Shown here: one piece after another, positions 27,064-37,867 of the stretch
Layout: each line of letters starts with the position of its first letter
Numbering within the stretch: the first letter of the stretch is position 1
DNA from: Leptospira soteropolitanensis
GTDB lineage: Bacteria; Spirochaetota; Leptospiria; Leptospirales; Leptospiraceae
Direction: 5' to 3'
Assembly: GCF_026151655.1 (NCBI RefSeq)
Contig: NZ_JAMQPN010000004.1
Location: 124,001 to 188,000 of the forward strand
DNA: 64,000 nt
Program-made: the position numbers and the translations under genes
Notes under the pieces: model-generated
The model's input: the letters and a program-made list of their open reading frames with translations, nothing else
The model's database searches: none
Told to the model about the DNA's origin: nothing

Positions 27064-28887
27064 TTGAAAGTAAAAATTCTTCTATATCCTAAGTTTGGTT
27101 CAACAAATATCCAAGCACCCTGGCTTTATTTTGGATCTAACATCCAATTTTTCCAAATAGTTCAGTCGCAAACGAACTGGGTGGCACTTTCTCTAGCTGA
27201 GAGCATTCAATTTCAAAAAGAATATTTAATTCCGAAAGTTTTAAAGTTTGTTAAAGAACTTGGATTGCTAAATAAAAATTCGTTGTCCTGGGAAATGACC
27301 CAACTTGCGGGCAGGAATAACTTAGAGAGTCCTTTTTTTCTATCTGTTGTACAATTATCCGCAATCATTCAATTTATATTAAAGTATAACGTTGAATCTA
27401 CTAATGAACTCGTCGTTGTTTGTGAGGATTGTTTTTTAGCAAAATCACTTAGCCAGTCACTTAAAACAAAGAAAGTAAAAGTTGGTTTTCCTTTCTTTGC
27501 TTACTTCTTGGATCAGTTGTTTGAAGTTGTATATTCGATTGCCTATTTTTTATTTCAATTAGGTAGACAAGTCAGAAATCAATTCAAGTATTCTTGGCAG
27601 GCCAAGTTAACTAGAAATCAAAAGAGAGATTTTTCGAATGATAAAGAAGTATTGTTATTTCACCTTTGTTTAACGGAAAAGAATATACTTTCTGATGGCA
27701 AACTTACATGTAATTACTTTACGAGTCTTCTTGATTATTTAGAAAGCAAAGGAAAAAACATTGTAAGGATTCCGTGGCTTTTTTCAGTAAAAAGAATTCC
27801 TCTTCAAGTGACATTTGCGAAACTTCGTGAAAGTGGTTCCTGGATTCCAGAAGATTATTTAGGCTTATTTGATTATCTTTCTTCGTTTATGCGTAGTATC
27901 TTTTCAAGTTTTAGTTTGTTAAAAAGAACAAAATTTGATGGTTTGAATGTTACTGCTTTACTTGATCGAGAGTTTTGGTTACATTTTCGCTCTTCGCCAA
28001 ATTTAAATTCTTTTTATAAATATTACTTTGCACTTAAAGAGTCGTTTCCTAGCGCAAAACTTATACGTTCGTACGATCATTTTGAGAATATGCCTTTTGA
28101 GAAGGTGATACCCTTTTATTTCAGATCGCAAAAAGGTTTGGATTTTTTGCAAATAGGATACCATCATAGTTTAGTATCAAATGATTTTTGGGGTTACCAT
28201 CTATTTGAGGGAGAAGAATATTATAAACATTTCCCCGATTTTATCATAACAAATGGATCAATTGAAACTTCTAGATACCTACAAAAGCCAATTGATAAGA
28301 AACGAATTATTAGTGGTCCATCGTTACGTCAGAAATTTGCCTCACAGGAAGGATTGTTACATAAGAGAAAGGAACAACTTGCGATTCTTCTGTCTATGGA
28401 TATTGGAGCAAGTGTTGAAATCCTAACTTATTTTTCCAAATTAGACTCCTACTTTGTAGAGAAAGGAATTCAGGTTATCTTAAGAACACATCCTTTATTG
28501 CCAATGGAAGTTTTGGAAAAAAAGATTGCGAATTTGAAGATTCCTGAACATTGGAAAGTTTCAAAACGAGACTTATATGATGATCTATTCGAGAGTAAGT
28601 TTGCTGCAGTAATGGCTTCCGCTAGTATCATTGATGCTGTTCTTGCTGGCTGTATTCCCATTCCTGTGCGTCGATTATTGGATTTTGATTGGAATGGACT
28701 CGATTTTCTTTCAGAAAAACATAGAATACTACATTCAGTAAGCGGTGAAAAATTAAAGGATCATTTTTTATATTTAGATTCTATGAATCCTGTTGATCTA
28801 GAGAAAGAAATTAAGGCTGTATTGAATAGTTTGTATACAGGGATTAATACCGACGAAAAAAAATTAAAGGATATGTTTCTTATATAA
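27064..28887 (+). CDS. Protein of unknown function, possible GT-B-type transferase
   Basis: A 607-residue protein I do not recognise. An N-terminal region (1-200) is followed by a hydrophobic stretch near residues 140-180, then a C-terminal half with GT-B-like features: IISGPSLRQKFA, VILRTHPLLPMEVLEK, and ASASIIDAVLAGCIPIPV, which recall surface-carbohydrate transferases and polysaccharide synthesis proteins. It starts at TTG just after the methyltransferase and is followed by rfbG at 20 bases. It is similar in size and general style to the LIC12162-family protein at 19336, though direct homology is not obvious. It is probably a glycosyl or phosphoglycosyl transferase; low certainty. Confidence 0.45.
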   Translation: MKVKILLYPKFGSTNIQAPWLYFGSNIQFFQIVQSQTNWVALSLAESIQFQKEYLIPKVLKFVKELGLLNKNSLSWEMTQLAGRNNLESPFFLSVVQLSAIIQFILKYNVESTNELVVVCEDCFLAKSLSQSLKTKKVKVGFPFFAYFLDQLFEVVYSIAYFLFQLGRQVRNQFKYSWQAKLTRNQKRDFSNDKEVLLFHLCLTEKNILSDGKLTCNYFTSLLDYLESKGKNIVRIPWLFSVKRIPLQVTFAKLRESGSWIPEDYLGLFDYLSSFMRSIFSSFSLLKRTKFDGLNVTALLDREFWLHFRSSPNLNSFYKYYFALKESFPSAKLIRSYDHFENMPFEKVIPFYFRSQKGLDFLQIGYHHSLVSNDFWGYHLFEGEEYYKHFPDFIITNGSIETSRYLQKPIDKKRIISGPSLRQKFASQEGLLHKRKEQLAILLSMDIGASVEILTYFSKLDSYFVEKGIQVILRTHPLLPMEVLEKKIANLKIPEHWKVSKRDLYDDLFESKFAAVMASASIIDAVLAGCIPIPVRRLLDFDWNGLDFLSEKHRILHSVSGEKLKDHFLYLDSMNPVDLEKEIKAVLNSLYTGINTDEKKLKDMFLI

Positions 28888-28907
28888 TTTTATTTTAAGA
28901 AAGTTTT

Positions 28908-30011
28908 ATGATAACAAAATCAACATTCAAAGATAAGAAAGTCATTGTTACTGGGCATACAGGTTTTAAAGGATCTTGGTTAAGCTTGTGGTTGCTTAGT
29001 CTCGGTGCAAAGGTTGTTGGCGTTTCCAATGGGATACCAACTAACCCATCTAATTTTGAAGCATTAAATTTAACAAAAGATATATTGGATATTCGAATTG
29101 ACATCAGGGATTCAGTTGCATTAAAAAATGTAATTTTGCAGGAAAAACCTGATTTTTTGTTTCACCTGGCAGCTCAGCCTTTAGTTAGATTATCTTACAG
29201 TGATCCGCTATTAACCTATTCCTCGAATGTTATGGGTACCGCGAATGTACTCGAAGCTTTGAGAGAGTATGATAAACCTTGTAATGTAGTAATGATCACA
29301 AGTGACAAAGCATATGACAACGTGGAATGGATTTGGGGATATCGTGAAAACGATGCTTTGGGCGGTGCTGATCCTTATAGCGCTTCTAAGGGCGCCGCAG
29401 AATTAGTAATTAAGTCTTACATTAAATCTTTTTTTTCAGGTAAGGATTCGAATATTAAAATAGGTATCGCTAGGGCAGGAAATGTAATAGGTGGTGGTGA
29501 TTGGGCTCTCGATCGAATTGTTCCTGATGTCGTGACTGCGTGGTCGAAAGGTGAGGTTGTTCAACTTAGAAATCCTAATGCAACTAGACCCTGGCAACAT
29601 GTTTTAGAACCATTAAGTGGTTATTTAAATTTAGCAATTGCTTTAGCATCTGATGAAAAGGTTCATGGTGAGGCTTTTAATTTTGGTCCTCCAGCAGAGA
29701 ATAATCATTCGGTAATCGAACTAGTAAGGGAGATGAGTCAATATTGGGAGCAAGTTGAATTTCAGGATATATCGACTGTTTATCGTGGACCATATGAATC
29801 CGGGTTGTTGAAGTTAAACTGTGATAAAGCTCTCTTTTATTTCGGATGGAAGGCTACTTGGGATTTTACTACAACGATAAAAATGACGTCCCAAGGATAT
29901 AAAAGTTTTATCGAGGACAAAGGTAATGTAAGCGATTTTTTCTTAAGGCAAATTAGAGAGTATTGTGATAATGCTATGAGTAAAAGTATTCCTTGGGTTA
30001 CTTCTCTATGA
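28908..30011 (+). CDS. rfbG: CDP-glucose 4,6-dehydratase
   Basis: Converts CDP-D-glucose to CDP-4-keto-6-deoxy-D-glucose. It is an extended SDR of 367 residues whose N-terminus VTGHTGFKGSWLSLWLLSLG is diagnostic of this enzyme. The catalytic Tyr-x3-Lys is Y157/K161 (YSASK), with TSDKAYDN before it and GNVIGGGDWALDRIVPD after it. It overlaps the next cupin gene by ATGA and stands with rfbF, which makes its substrate. Confidence 0.95.
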   Translation: MITKSTFKDKKVIVTGHTGFKGSWLSLWLLSLGAKVVGVSNGIPTNPSNFEALNLTKDILDIRIDIRDSVALKNVILQEKPDFLFHLAAQPLVRLSYSDPLLTYSSNVMGTANVLEALREYDKPCNVVMITSDKAYDNVEWIWGYRENDALGGADPYSASKGAAELVIKSYIKSFFSGKDSNIKIGIARAGNVIGGGDWALDRIVPDVVTAWSKGEVVQLRNPNATRPWQHVLEPLSGYLNLAIALASDEKVHGEAFNFGPPAENNHSVIELVREMSQYWEQVEFQDISTVYRGPYESGLLKLNCDKALFYFGWKATWDFTTTIKMTSQGYKSFIEDKGNVSDFFLRQIREYCDNAMSKSIPWVTSL

Positions 30012-30469
30012 TTTTTAAAGATTTTGAAGAAATGCAGGATATTACTGTAACTTCCTTAAGTATAATTAAAGGCTTAAAGGGAGACGTAAGACATGCGATG
30101 AAAAAAAGTGATTCAAGTTTCACTGGTTTTGGTGAGGCATATTTCTCTACTATAAAAAATGGAGAAATTAAAGGATGGAAGAGGCACAATCAGGCAACAT
30201 TAAATTTAGTATTGGCTTTTGGAGAAGTGGTTCTTTTTGCTTATGATGATAGACCTACATCTAAGTCATATGGATTTCTAGCAAAGATTGTTATTTCATT
30301 AGGAAATTATAAAAGGCTTACGATTGGACCTGGACTTTGGGTAGCTTTCTCTGGATCAGAGGAATTGAGTGCGATTCTTAATATATGCGATTTAGAACAT
30401 GATCCTTCGGAAGCGGATAACAGAGAAATTGGCGATGAACTATTGCCTGATTTAAGGAGATTTATTTGA
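30008..30469 (+). CDS. RmlC-like cupin, probable CDP-4-keto-sugar epimerase
   Basis: A 153-residue protein related to dTDP-4-dehydrorhamnose 3,5-epimerase. GDVRHAMKKSD contains the family's catalytic-type histidine region, KGWKRHNQATLNLVLAFGEV and GPGLWVAFSG match the jelly-roll core. ATG 30008 overlaps the rfbG stop (ATGA) and is preferred to the in-frame TTG at 29993. Flanked by CDP-glucose dehydratase and cytidylyltransferase genes, it should epimerise CDP-4-keto-6-deoxyglucose at C3 and/or C5; the exact stereochemistry is not readable from sequence. Confidence 0.75.
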   Translation: MIFKDFEEMQDITVTSLSIIKGLKGDVRHAMKKSDSSFTGFGEAYFSTIKNGEIKGWKRHNQATLNLVLAFGEVVLFAYDDRPTSKSYGFLAKIVISLGNYKRLTIGPGLWVAFSGSEELSAILNICDLEHDPSEADNREIGDELLPDLRRFI

Positions 30470-31233
30470 AAACTATCATTCTTGCTGGCGGATTTGGAAC
30501 TCGACTTGCTGAATATACCGATGTAATTCCGAAACCAATGGTTACTATCGGAAATAAGCCGATGTTATGGCACATTATGAAGTCATATTCCTTTCACGGG
30601 TATAAGGACTTTGTTCTTGCCTTAGGATATAAGGCTGAATTAGTAAAGGATTATTTTTTAAATTATTATAAGTTAAGTTCTGATTTTACAGTAAATTTGA
30701 AGAATGGAGAAATCGATTTTTTAAATATTTCTGAAGCTTTAGATTGGAAGGTAACATTAGTTGATACAGGTCTTAAGACACTGACAGGCGGAAGGGTCAA
30801 AAGGTTAAAGGAATATATTGGAAATCAAACATTTATGTTAACTTATGGAGATGGGTTATCAAATGTTAATATTGCAGAACTTGTTAAATTTCATAAAAGC
30901 CACGGTAAAATGGTAACAGTAACGGCTGTCCATCCCAGCGCTCGGTTTGGTGAACTGGAGATTCACGATTCGCTTGTTAAGAGTTTTCAGGAAAAACCAC
31001 AAACAAATCAAGGATGGATCAATGGTGGATATTTTGTAATAAATCCGGATTTTTTTGATTTAATTGAAGGAGATCAAACTCTTTTAGAAAAAGATCCACT
31101 TGAATTGGCAGCAAAAAAAGGCGAATTAATGGCCTTCCAGCATGACGGATTTTGGCAATGTATGGACACAAAACGCGATCGCGATTACCTAGAAGAACTA
31201 TGGAAAGCAGGGGCACCATGGATAAAAACATAG
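30466..31233 (+). CDS. rfbF: Glucose-1-phosphate cytidylyltransferase
   Basis: Makes CDP-glucose from glucose-1-phosphate and CTP. It is a 255-residue nucleotidyltransferase with LAGGFGTRLAEYTDVIPKPM (activated nucleotide-binding loop with the PKP lysine) and the RfbF-specific blocks ALGYKAELVKDYFLNYY and CMDTKRDRDYLEELW. The TTG start is inside the stop of the cupin gene. Together with rfbG it supplies a CDP-6-deoxyhexose; the 3-dehydrase (RfbH) needed for 3,6-dideoxy sugars is not seen in the window. Confidence 0.95.
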   Translation: MKTIILAGGFGTRLAEYTDVIPKPMVTIGNKPMLWHIMKSYSFHGYKDFVLALGYKAELVKDYFLNYYKLSSDFTVNLKNGEIDFLNISEALDWKVTLVDTGLKTLTGGRVKRLKEYIGNQTFMLTYGDGLSNVNIAELVKFHKSHGKMVTVTAVHPSARFGELEIHDSLVKSFQEKPQTNQGWINGGYFVINPDFFDLIEGDQTLLEKDPLELAAKKGELMAFQHDGFWQCMDTKRDRDYLEELWKAGAPWIKT

Positions 31234-32111
31234 GTGTTCCTTTTGTATCGGTAGTTATACCAACGTATAACAGAGCTTTTGAAATAAAGAAAGCTATCCA
31301 ATCGGTAATTGCGCAAGATTATAACAACTGGGAGCTTGTCATTGTAGATAATAATTCAACTGATCAAACGGATTCTGTTATTAAAGAATTTGATGAAAAA
31401 AGAATCAGAATTCTAAAAATTAACAATAACGGGTCAATTGGTAAATCCAGAAATTTAGGTATTAAAAATTCTAAAGGTGATTGGATAGCTTTTCTGGATT
31501 CTGATGATTGGTGGTATCCTACAAAATTGTCCGATTCTTTAAAAGAGATAAGTGATGCTACGGATATCATATATCATGATTTAGATATTGTTGAAAGTAG
31601 AGACTCGGACAAAAAAGCTCCAAGTGTAATTAAAGGTAAAGTGTTGAATTCACCAATTTTAAGAAATTTGTTGGTTGGTGGAAATGTAATCGCGAATTCA
31701 TCAGTAATGGTGAGAAAAAGTATCCTTGAAAAGATAGGATATATAAGCGAGGATATGAATATTAATCCATCGGTAGATTACAACACTTGGCTAAAAGTTG
31801 CCAGCGTTACCGAAAAATTTAAATATTTACCAAAAAGTTTAGGTGCCTATTTGATTCATCCTGGCGGCGAATCACAGAGGGATATGTCTGTTTCGATACG
31901 ATATGCTATGGATCAGTTCTTAGAAACTCTTAGTGATAAAGATCGGAAAATTGTAGAGCGAAATATACGTTATGTTCACGCAAGATACTTGTTTAAAAAA
32001 GAAAAATATGCTGATTCCATCATTGCTTTAAAAAAATGTTTTTCGCTCGGTAACTTTGCGATGACTTTAAAGGTAACCATTATGTTGTTACTTGCTACAT
32101 TAAGAAAGTAA
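31218..32111 (+). CDS. Family 2 glycosyltransferase
   Basis: A 297-residue GT-A transferase. VSVVIPTYNRAFEIKKAIQS opens the nucleotide-binding domain, VDNNSTDQTD follows, and the metal-binding aspartates are in FLDSDDWW. The ATG at 31218 (16 bases inside rfbF) places the PTYNR motif where the family has it, so longer in-frame starts are unlikely. It probably adds one sugar of the O-unit on the cytoplasmic face. Donor unknown, although the position next to the CDP-sugar genes suggests a candidate. Confidence 0.85.
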   Translation: MDKNIGVPFVSVVIPTYNRAFEIKKAIQSVIAQDYNNWELVIVDNNSTDQTDSVIKEFDEKRIRILKINNNGSIGKSRNLGIKNSKGDWIAFLDSDDWWYPTKLSDSLKEISDATDIIYHDLDIVESRDSDKKAPSVIKGKVLNSPILRNLLVGGNVIANSSVMVRKSILEKIGYISEDMNINPSVDYNTWLKVASVTEKFKYLPKSLGAYLIHPGGESQRDMSVSIRYAMDQFLETLSDKDRKIVERNIRYVHARYLFKKEKYADSIIALKKCFSLGNFAMTLKVTIMLLLATLRK

Positions 32112-32129
32112 CTAAAACAATTTACTTTA

Positions 32130-33275
32130 TTGAAATTCATGAATCTTGCAATTGAAGCTTCGAATATAGTCGATGGAGGTGGCCTCAATCATCTTCGTGA
32201 ACTTTTGAATCAACCTGAGATTGCCACGAAAGAAATTTCAAAAATCGTTATATGGTCAAGCGAAAATACCTTAAAACTCATTCCTGACTCTACTATAGTA
32301 ATCAAAAAAACAAATCCATTTTTAAATTCAGGTAAACTAAAAAGATTTATCTGGCAGCTCCTTTATTCTAAGGATGAATTTAAAGAGAATGCAATTGACC
32401 TTGTTTTTGTTCCAGGTGGAATTTTTTTAGGAAGTTATTCTGTTCCTGTCATATCAATGAGTCAAAATATGCTGTTATATGAATGGCGAGAAATGGCTAG
32501 GTATGGTTTTTCTTCAGGTTTTTTAAGGTTATTTTTTCTTTTTTTCCTCCAATCTTATAGCTTTATCAGATCTAAATCGATTTTGTTTCTGACCGAATAT
32601 GCAAAGAACACAATCACCAAAAAGTTACGGCTAAACCCGGATAAATCTGTTGTGATACCCCACGGAATCAATGATAGGTTTTCAGAATCTGCGCATAAAC
32701 CAAAAACATTGGCTAAAAAGGATAGTTTTGATTTGTTGTATGTTTCCTTTATTGGAATGTACAAACACCAATGGAAAGTCGTAGAAGCTATTTCCTCTCT
32801 TCGCGATATGGGTTATGATCTAAAACTGACTCTCGTGGGAAATGTGGTGGATACAATGGCTGGGAATCTACTCAAGGCATCTTTAGAAAAGTATGATCCA
32901 AAAAGAGAATTTGTAAATCATAAGTTAAACATTGGCTATGAAGAGATTCATAAGGAATACAAAGATGCCGATCTATTTATTTATGCATCTTCTTGTGAAA
33001 ACATGCCAATGATTCTCATGGAAGCCATGAGGTCGTCTCTTCCGATTTTGAGTTCAAAGATGGGCCCCATGCCAGAAATTTTAGGGGAAGCTGGGGAATA
33101 TTTTGACCCGACAAATGCTACGGATTTAGTAAAAAAAATAGATTTAGTTTTGAAGAGCAAGGAAAGACTGGGCGAGATGGCAGAAATAGCATACCAGAAA
33201 TCACTTGCTTTTACTTGGAAAAACACACAAAAACTTACGTTCTCATATTTTATGAAAGTATATAGAGAATTTTAA
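32130..33275 (+). CDS. Family 4 (GT-B) glycosyltransferase
   Basis: A 381-residue retaining GT-B transferase. The N-terminal domain has GGGLNHLRELL, the linker VIPHGINDRF, and the C-terminal domain LYVSFIGMYKHQW and the E-x7-E block CENMPMILMEAMRSSLPILSS. TTG 32130 is the start used here; ATG 32139 is three codons further and equally possible. It is likely one of the O-unit assembly enzymes; linkage and donor are unknown. Confidence 0.82.
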   Translation: MKFMNLAIEASNIVDGGGLNHLRELLNQPEIATKEISKIVIWSSENTLKLIPDSTIVIKKTNPFLNSGKLKRFIWQLLYSKDEFKENAIDLVFVPGGIFLGSYSVPVISMSQNMLLYEWREMARYGFSSGFLRLFFLFFLQSYSFIRSKSILFLTEYAKNTITKKLRLNPDKSVVIPHGINDRFSESAHKPKTLAKKDSFDLLYVSFIGMYKHQWKVVEAISSLRDMGYDLKLTLVGNVVDTMAGNLLKASLEKYDPKREFVNHKLNIGYEEIHKEYKDADLFIYASSCENMPMILMEAMRSSLPILSSKMGPMPEILGEAGEYFDPTNATDLVKKIDLVLKSKERLGEMAEIAYQKSLAFTWKNTQKLTFSYFMKVYREF

Positions 33276-33291
33276 CAAAGAGGATTCCCGC

Positions 33292-34326
33292 TTGTTTAAT
33301 AATAAAACACTACTCATTACAGGTGGAACTGGTTCTTTCGGGAAAGCAGTTCTCAATCGATTTTTAAGTTCAGAGATTAAAGAGATCCGGATTTTTAGTC
33401 GCGATGAAAAAAAACAGGATGATCTACGAAAGAAATACAATAATCCCAAGATTAAGTTTTTTTTAGGAGACGTGCGAGATGCATCTTCTTTGACAGGTGC
33501 TTTTTCAGGGGTAGATTATATTTTTCATGCAGCTGCTTTGAAGCAGGTTCCATCCTGTGAATTTTTCCCTATGGAAGCATTTAAAACAAATGTGATGGGA
33601 ACAGAAAATGTTTTGCAGGTAGCCTATGATCTTGGTGTCAAAAAGGTAATTTGTTTAAGCACAGATAAGGCAGTTTACCCCATTAATGCTATGGGAATTT
33701 CGAAGGCCATGATGGAAAAAGTAATGGTGGCTAAAACAAGAAATTTCGATGAAGCTCGTATGATTGTTTGTGGAACCAGGTATGGAAATGTGATGGCATC
33801 TCGTGGTTCTGTGATCCCGCTTTTTATCGACCAACTTTTAAAGAAACAGGCATTTACGATAACCGATCCGAATATGACTCGCTTTATGATGACTTTGGAT
33901 GACGCTGTCGAACTTGTCTTATATGCATTTGAAAACGGAAACAATGGAGATATCTTTGTTCAAAAATCTCCGGCAGCGACAATAGAAATTTTAGCAAAAG
34001 CAATCCTTGATCTTTTTAACAAAAAAGATCATCCCATAAAAACAATTGGCACAAGACATGGTGAAAAATTGTATGAAACACTTCTTAGTCGGGAAGAAAT
34101 CACTTCTGCAGAAGACATGGGCGATTATTTCAGAGTTCCTCCTGATCTACGGGATTTGAACTACGATAAATTCGTAGAGAAGGGGGAAGGAAAAATTTCC
34201 ATCACGGAAGATTATAATTCTCATAACACAAACAGACTCAATTTGGAAGAAATGAAAGCTCTATTACTAAAACTTTCGTTTATACGAGACATTCTGGATG
34301 GGAAAGAGGCGGAAACTTGGGATTAA
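33292..34326 (+). CDS. capE: UDP-GlcNAc 4,6-dehydratase/5-epimerase, first enzyme of UDP-FucNAc synthesis
   Basis: A 344-residue SDR of the CapE/WbjB type. TGGTGSFGKAV (10-20) binds the nucleotide; the active site STDKAVYPINAMGISKAMM gives D125, K126 and K138 with methionine (M134) where Tyr is found in PseB. That Met is the family's own signature, so the protein is CapE rather than PseB. It makes the 4-keto intermediate for CapF. It starts at TTG behind AGAGGA and is followed by capF and capG. Confidence 0.93.
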   Translation: MFNNKTLLITGGTGSFGKAVLNRFLSSEIKEIRIFSRDEKKQDDLRKKYNNPKIKFFLGDVRDASSLTGAFSGVDYIFHAAALKQVPSCEFFPMEAFKTNVMGTENVLQVAYDLGVKKVICLSTDKAVYPINAMGISKAMMEKVMVAKTRNFDEARMIVCGTRYGNVMASRGSVIPLFIDQLLKKQAFTITDPNMTRFMMTLDDAVELVLYAFENGNNGDIFVQKSPAATIEILAKAILDLFNKKDHPIKTIGTRHGEKLYETLLSREEITSAEDMGDYFRVPPDLRDLNYDKFVEKGEGKISITEDYNSHNTNRLNLEEMKALLLKLSFIRDILDGKEAETWD

Positions 34327-34389
34327 GCTTTTTTTCGTTATGATTTCGAAACTAAATTTTGCTAAATGTCCCTAGGATTAACTATTTAA

Positions 34390-35495
34390 ATGAAAATACT
34401 CATTACAGGAGCGGATGGATTTGTTGCATCAAACCTTCGTATCCATATATCTCAAAATAAGAATCATGAGATACTGTTGCACAATAAAAAAACAACAGAA
34501 AGTGAGTTATATGATTTTTTAGGAAGGGCAGATTTTATTTTTCATTTAGCGGGCGTGAATCGACCTTTATCAGAGAATGAATTTAACATCGGCAACGCTG
34601 ATTTAACAAAACAAATTGTTAGTCACTTGGAGGACTTGAACAAAAGAACCCCCATAGTTTTTTCCTCTTCGATTCAAGCATTACTTACAAATCCGTATGG
34701 AATTTCAAAGAAACAAGGTGAAGACTTTATTTTAGAGTATAGTAAAAGGACATGCGCATCGGTTTACATCTACCGGTTACCCAATTTGTTTGGGAAATTT
34801 TCAAAACCAAATTATAACTCTGTTGTAGCAACCTTCTGTTATAATGTTTCAAGGTCCTTACCAATTGTTGTCAATGACAGAGATAAAGAGTTGAATCTTT
34901 GTTTTGTTGATGATTTGGTTGCTAGTTTTCTAGATGTTTTGGAAAATAAGTTAGTTACTGGGTTTGTTGAAGTGACACCAATTTATAACGTCACACTTGG
35001 GACATTGGCAGATTTAATAACAAGCTTTCGAGACAATAGGGAAAAATTATTGATCGAAAACGTAGGCCAAGGATTCATTAGGGCTTTATATTCGACCTAT
35101 GTTAGCTTTTTACCGATATCCTCCTGTAGTTATTCTATACCTAAATATGAAGATCCAAGAGGTTCATTTGTTGAGATGTTGAAAACAAAAGAATCTGGCC
35201 AGTTTTCTTTTTTTTCAGCATTACCAGGTGTTACACGGGGAAGACATTATCATCATACCAAAACTGAAAAGTTTTTAATTATTAGAGGTAAGGCGCTGTT
35301 TCGTTTCCAGCATCTGATTACAAAGGAATATTATGAGTTAGTGGTAACTGACAAGGAGCCAACAATAGTTGATACGATTCCAGGTTGGACCCATGATATA
35401 ACGAATATAGGTGAAAATGAATTGATCGTTATGCTTTGGGCAAACGAAGTTTTTAATCGGGAACTACCAGATACCATTTCGGCTGAAATAACAAA

Positions 35496-35499
<4 letters not shown>
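34390..35499 (+). CDS. capF: Bifunctional epimerase/reductase of UDP-FucNAc synthesis
   Basis: A 369-residue CapF/WbjC protein. The N-terminal SDR domain (1-about 245, ITGADGFVASNLRIH) would reduce the C4 keto group and the C-terminal cupin domain (about 255-369) epimerises C3; the cupin has GVTRGRHYHHTKTEKF with the metal/substrate histidines. It lies between capE and capG and overlaps capG by ATGA. Product: UDP-2-acetamido-2,6-dideoxy-L-talose. Confidence 0.93.
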
Positions 35500-36626
<1,127 letters not shown>

Positions 36627-36646
36627 TTACCTCGCTTATTAATTAA

Positions 36647-37867
36647 ATGAAAATCTTAATCATCGTAGACGACTATTTACCGAAGAGTATTAAGGTAGCT
36701 GGTAAAATGATGCATGAACTTGCTTTAGAGTTCTTGCATTCAGGTCATGTTGTTACGGTTGTGACACCAGATCCAGAAGAGAAAGAATCTTATTTGCTAA
36801 GTGATTTAGATGGAATCAAAGTGCTTCGGTTTCGGTCGGGAAGAATTAAGAACGTCCCAAAACCGATTCGATTAATCAATGAAATATTATTATCTTTCCG
36901 TGCCATAAAGGCCTTATCTTCTTGGTTACAAAAAAATCCTCACGATTTAATTATTTTTTACTCTCCGACTATTTTTTGGTCTGGATTAGTCAGATATTTA
37001 AAAGAAATTTGGAAATCACCTTCCTACCTAATTCTTCGCGATTTTTTTCCTCAATGGGTCATTGACAATGGTATGATTGGAAAACACTCAATACTCGCAT
37101 ATTTATTTCGTTTCTACGAACGAAGGCTTTATCAAATTGCAGATGTAATTGGAATTCAATCACCTGCCAATTTAAAATGGTTTTCCAAATTCTATCCCAA
37201 ACTAAAAAATACTCAGCTTTTGTACAATTGGGCCTCTCCGCTAACTAATGAAAACAATGCAAAACTAGTAGATATAAGAAAGGAATACGATTTAGGTGAT
37301 CGTATTATCTTTTTTTATGGTGGTAATATTGGCCATGCGCAGGATATGAAAAATCTTTTAGTCCTCGCAGAGAGAATGTTAACTTTTTCCAATGTGCAAT
37401 TTATATTCCTTGGAGCAGGAGATGAGTTTTTACTGGTGAAGGAAACGATTACGCAAAAGAACTTATCAAATTGTCTTTTGCTTGGATCTGTTTCTCAAGA
37501 TGTATTTACATCAATACTAACACAAATAGATGTCGGATTATTTACCTTACATCCAGATCACAAAACACATAACTTTCCAGGGAAAATTCTTGGATACATG
37601 CAAGTCGGAATTCCGATTCTTGGGGCAGTGAACCAGGGAAATGATTTAAAAACTGTGATTGAAGAGGGAAAGGCAGGGTTAGTTTCTTTAGCTGGAGATC
37701 ACGAAACATTTTATCAAAATGCAGTAACTTTACTTGATAGTAACCATCGCAAATCTATGGGAAAAAATGCGAAGAAGCTTTTAGATACCACTTTCTCTGT
37801 TGCCACAACAGTAGAAAAAATAGTTAGCTCTGCAAAAAAGTATGATGGAAAAACGATTCAAAGATGA
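36647..37867 (+). CDS. WbuB-like family 4 glycosyltransferase (probable L-FucNAc transferase)
   Basis: A 406-residue GT-B transferase. Its start IIVDDYLPKSIKVAGKMMHELAL-type N-terminus and the C-terminal HNFPGKILGYMQVGIPILGA motif match WbuB, which transfers L-FucNAc in enterobacterial O antigens. It directly follows the complete UDP-FucNAc pathway, and overlaps the initiating transferase by ATGA, which supports it as the second sugar transferase of the O-unit. The activity is inferred from similarity and neighbours. Confidence 0.85.
   Translation: MKILIIVDDYLPKSIKVAGKMMHELALEFLHSGHVVTVVTPDPEEKESYLLSDLDGIKVLRFRSGRIKNVPKPIRLINEILLSFRAIKALSSWLQKNPHDLIIFYSPTIFWSGLVRYLKEIWKSPSYLILRDFFPQWVIDNGMIGKHSILAYLFRFYERRLYQIADVIGIQSPANLKWFSKFYPKLKNTQLLYNWASPLTNENNAKLVDIRKEYDLGDRIIFFYGGNIGHAQDMKNLLVLAERMLTFSNVQFIFLGAGDEFLLVKETITQKNLSNCLLLGSVSQDVFTSILTQIDVGLFTLHPDHKTHNFPGKILGYMQVGIPILGAVNQGNDLKTVIEEGKAGLVSLAGDHETFYQNAVTLLDSNHRKSMGKNAKKLLDTTFSVATTVEKIVSSAKKYDGKTIQR

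Noticed and set aside
29993..30007. TTG start for the RmlC-like gene
   Set aside because: ATG 30008 overlaps the rfbG stop as ATGA, the pattern used across the locus.
31152..31217. Upstream extension of the GT2 at 31218 into rfbF
   Set aside because: It would overlap rfbF by 82 bases and add residues that the family lacks; ATG 31218 fits better.
33292..34326. capE as the missing pseB
   Set aside because: The active site has the CapE-type Met in place of Tyr and the gene is followed by capF and capG, so it is assigned to FucNAc synthesis.
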